Shown piece after piece: positions 62,656-64,000 of a stretch of DNA of 64,000 nucleotides; the first letter of the stretch is position 1, and each line of letters starts with the position of its first letter. Under the pieces are notes generated by a model. The model searched no databases. It was not told the DNA's origin and worked only from the letters and a program-made list of their open reading frames with translations. The translations under genes and the position numbers were made by a program. The stretch is from Pyrocephalus nanus (lineage: Eukaryota > Chordata > Aves > Passeriformes > Tyrannidae). The DNA is taken from contig CM076268.1 in assembly GCA_038380795.1 (NCBI GenBank), forward strand, positions 13,644,001-13,708,000, given 5' to 3'.

Positions 62656-64000
62656 ACAGCTAGTAAAAGGTATACTCTGAAATCTAGCTCTTTAAGAGTG
62701 ATGGTGTTTGCCCTCCTCGCCCCCCCCATATGTCTAGATACGCATTTGGTTTGGGAAAGTAACATATGCCGGTGCTGTGCTGATGCAAGCAGATTTCTCA
62801 TCAGCGCTTGTTATTTGCAAAGACAACTTGGAGATAAGGGAGGAGGAGGAGAGGAACTCCCAATTCACATCCATTGCTGGCATCAGAGAAATTTTATTTT
62901 GGAGGTTTTTGTCAACGCTTAAAATCTAGGTGGGAGACCTACATCAAAGGAAAGTTTACAGTAAGAGCTATGAGATTCCAGACAATTAAACTTTATTAGT
63001 TTGTCTGAAACATTAAGTATTAGCTTAAAAGAATAGTTTTTTAATCTCCTCTCCCTGTTGCTGTTTACTGTGTAGCAGTGTGGGAGGGCAGCAGCTTCTT
63101 CAGCAATTGCTGCTCTTCGAATAGCCCATGTGCAAGTGCCCATAGCTCAGTCCTCTCTCCCTGGTGCCTAGAGAGACTCAGCATGTTACTTTTCTGGTGT
63201 CTGCAGGTTTTTCTGGCCCTAAACAAAGCCAGCCTTCTCCCTTTCTTCTGTATCTGAGGTAATATCTATCCTTAGCCAGGTGCCCTCCAGGCTGACACCA
63301 TATCAAAGGTACTTAGATGGTACCTCTGAAAACTATTGCCCTCCCAGGATTTCAGAAAGTGCAGCAGGTTGGCCTGCTGTGTTCAGCATAATTCTAGTGG
63401 TCTTTCATCGAAACTAGATGTGGACAAGCAGCCTAAAGCCCCAGACAGGCAAAATGGCTAGTTCCTTGGGCACTGTTAATTTTGGTATGCGTATTTTGAG
63501 TTTTTTTCTTGGAAATAAACAGTAAAGATGCTGTGGTTTCTTTCATGGTGCTTTCTTTTTGACTCTCAGATGTGATTGATGATCATCTACTTCTGGGTTA
63601 TGTTCGATTTGCAGAATGTTTCAGTGAGCTTTGCAGCGTGGAAAGTAATTCAGTACTGAGTGAGTAAGTCCATATATGTGCTAAACCCATGGTTAACCTC
63701 ACAGAGGCTGTTACGTGGGATGAAGGCGGGCAGAAATGGGTAGATTCTAAACTGAGCTTTAAAAATAAAAGTAAATGGAGTGAGTTGTTTAATGACTTAG
63801 CATTGTAGCCTTGCTGTCAACTCAAACACTGGAAAAACAGGTTCATCCTCGCGAAGGAGAAAAATGAGGAGCTGGCTGCCCTACTCGTGTCTCTCAGGTG
63901 CTATGGCTCATGGGATCCTGCTGTTCATGGTGAGACAACCCCTCACCACCCCCCAGTTCTCAGAGCAAAGGAGTTCTTTTATAGGAAGCTGCCAATGAGG

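Larger units (their letters stand above)
37584..64000 (+). other. BTRC: BTRC intron 4, 5' part (at least 26.4 kb)
   Basis: The intron starts at the strong donor GTAAGTAAG and runs off the window. It holds the densest enhancer-like sequence (45180-46020, 47270-47860), all recognised CR1 fragments, and the unidentified degenerate stretch near 61-62.6 kb. No frame matching the next BTRC exon (KQRKLSASYEKEKELCVKYF and onward) was found. I see nothing recognisable in about 37.6-39.2, 41-43.3, 48-52.4, 55.1-57.3 and 62.7-64.0 kb. Confidence 0.85.

Noticed and set aside
37584..64000. Next BTRC exon (start of dimerisation region)
   Set aside because: Searched for residues following CVAK in the family (TKLANGTSS, KQRKLSASYEKEKE); not present, so the exon lies beyond the window.
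1..64000. CRISPR arrays, bacterial operons, tRNA or rRNA genes, endogenous retroviral genes
   Set aside because: None seen. Direct repeats are microsatellites or CR1, and no cloverleaf or retroviral protein segment was recognised.

Overview
The window is vertebrate genomic DNA, most likely from a bird. The evidence is a set of CR1 LINE fragments, including one with the characteristic avian 3' terminus (ATTCTATGATTCTG), low overall repeat density, and three exons of a vertebrate gene recognisable at protein level. Another CR1-bearing sauropsid (crocodilian or turtle) cannot be excluded without a search.

The only protein-coding gene I can support is BTRC (beta-TrCP1, FBXW1), the F-box/WD40 substrate receptor of the SCF ubiquitin ligase, on the + strand. 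The window lies within the 5' part of the gene. It holds three small coding exons at 5233-5340 (36 codons), 25236-25313 (26 codons) and 37494-37583 (30 codons). Together they encode residues corresponding to about 17-108 of the 605-residue human form, upstream of the dimerisation, F-box and WD40 regions. The first coding exon (16 codons) and the exon that starts the dimerisation region are not here; they must lie before base 1 and after base 64000. All three exons are phase 0-0, so each can be skipped without a frameshift.

The rest is intron: at least 5.2 kb of intron 1, 19.9 kb of intron 2, 12.2 kb of intron 3 and at least 26.4 kb of intron 4. Intron 2 contains a compact CpG island (about 11220-11385) with a (GGGGC)n Sp1/G-quadruplex tract, directly preceded by two perfect 11-bp paired-class homeodomain dimer sites. 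Introns 2, 3 and 4 also contain stretches with the texture of conserved developmental enhancers: balanced composition, dense homeodomain, TCF/LEF, SOX, octamer, GATA and CCAAT-like words, and no repeats. The clearest are about 14320-14720, 20530-21330, 31430-32060, 45180-46020 and 47270-47860. This fits a gene that shares its neighbourhood with the developmental genes LBX1 and FGF8, and the enhancers may serve those genes rather than BTRC; that part is inference.

From about 44 kb on, the window holds CR1 debris: a 1.3-kb 5'-truncated, internally deleted copy (53730-55014, +) and fragments near 44295 (+), 57403 (-) and 60944 (-). A minus-strand, coding-like but stop-riddled stretch at about 61250-62655 could not be identified. 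No RNA gene, CRISPR array, complete transposon or endogenous retrovirus was recognised.
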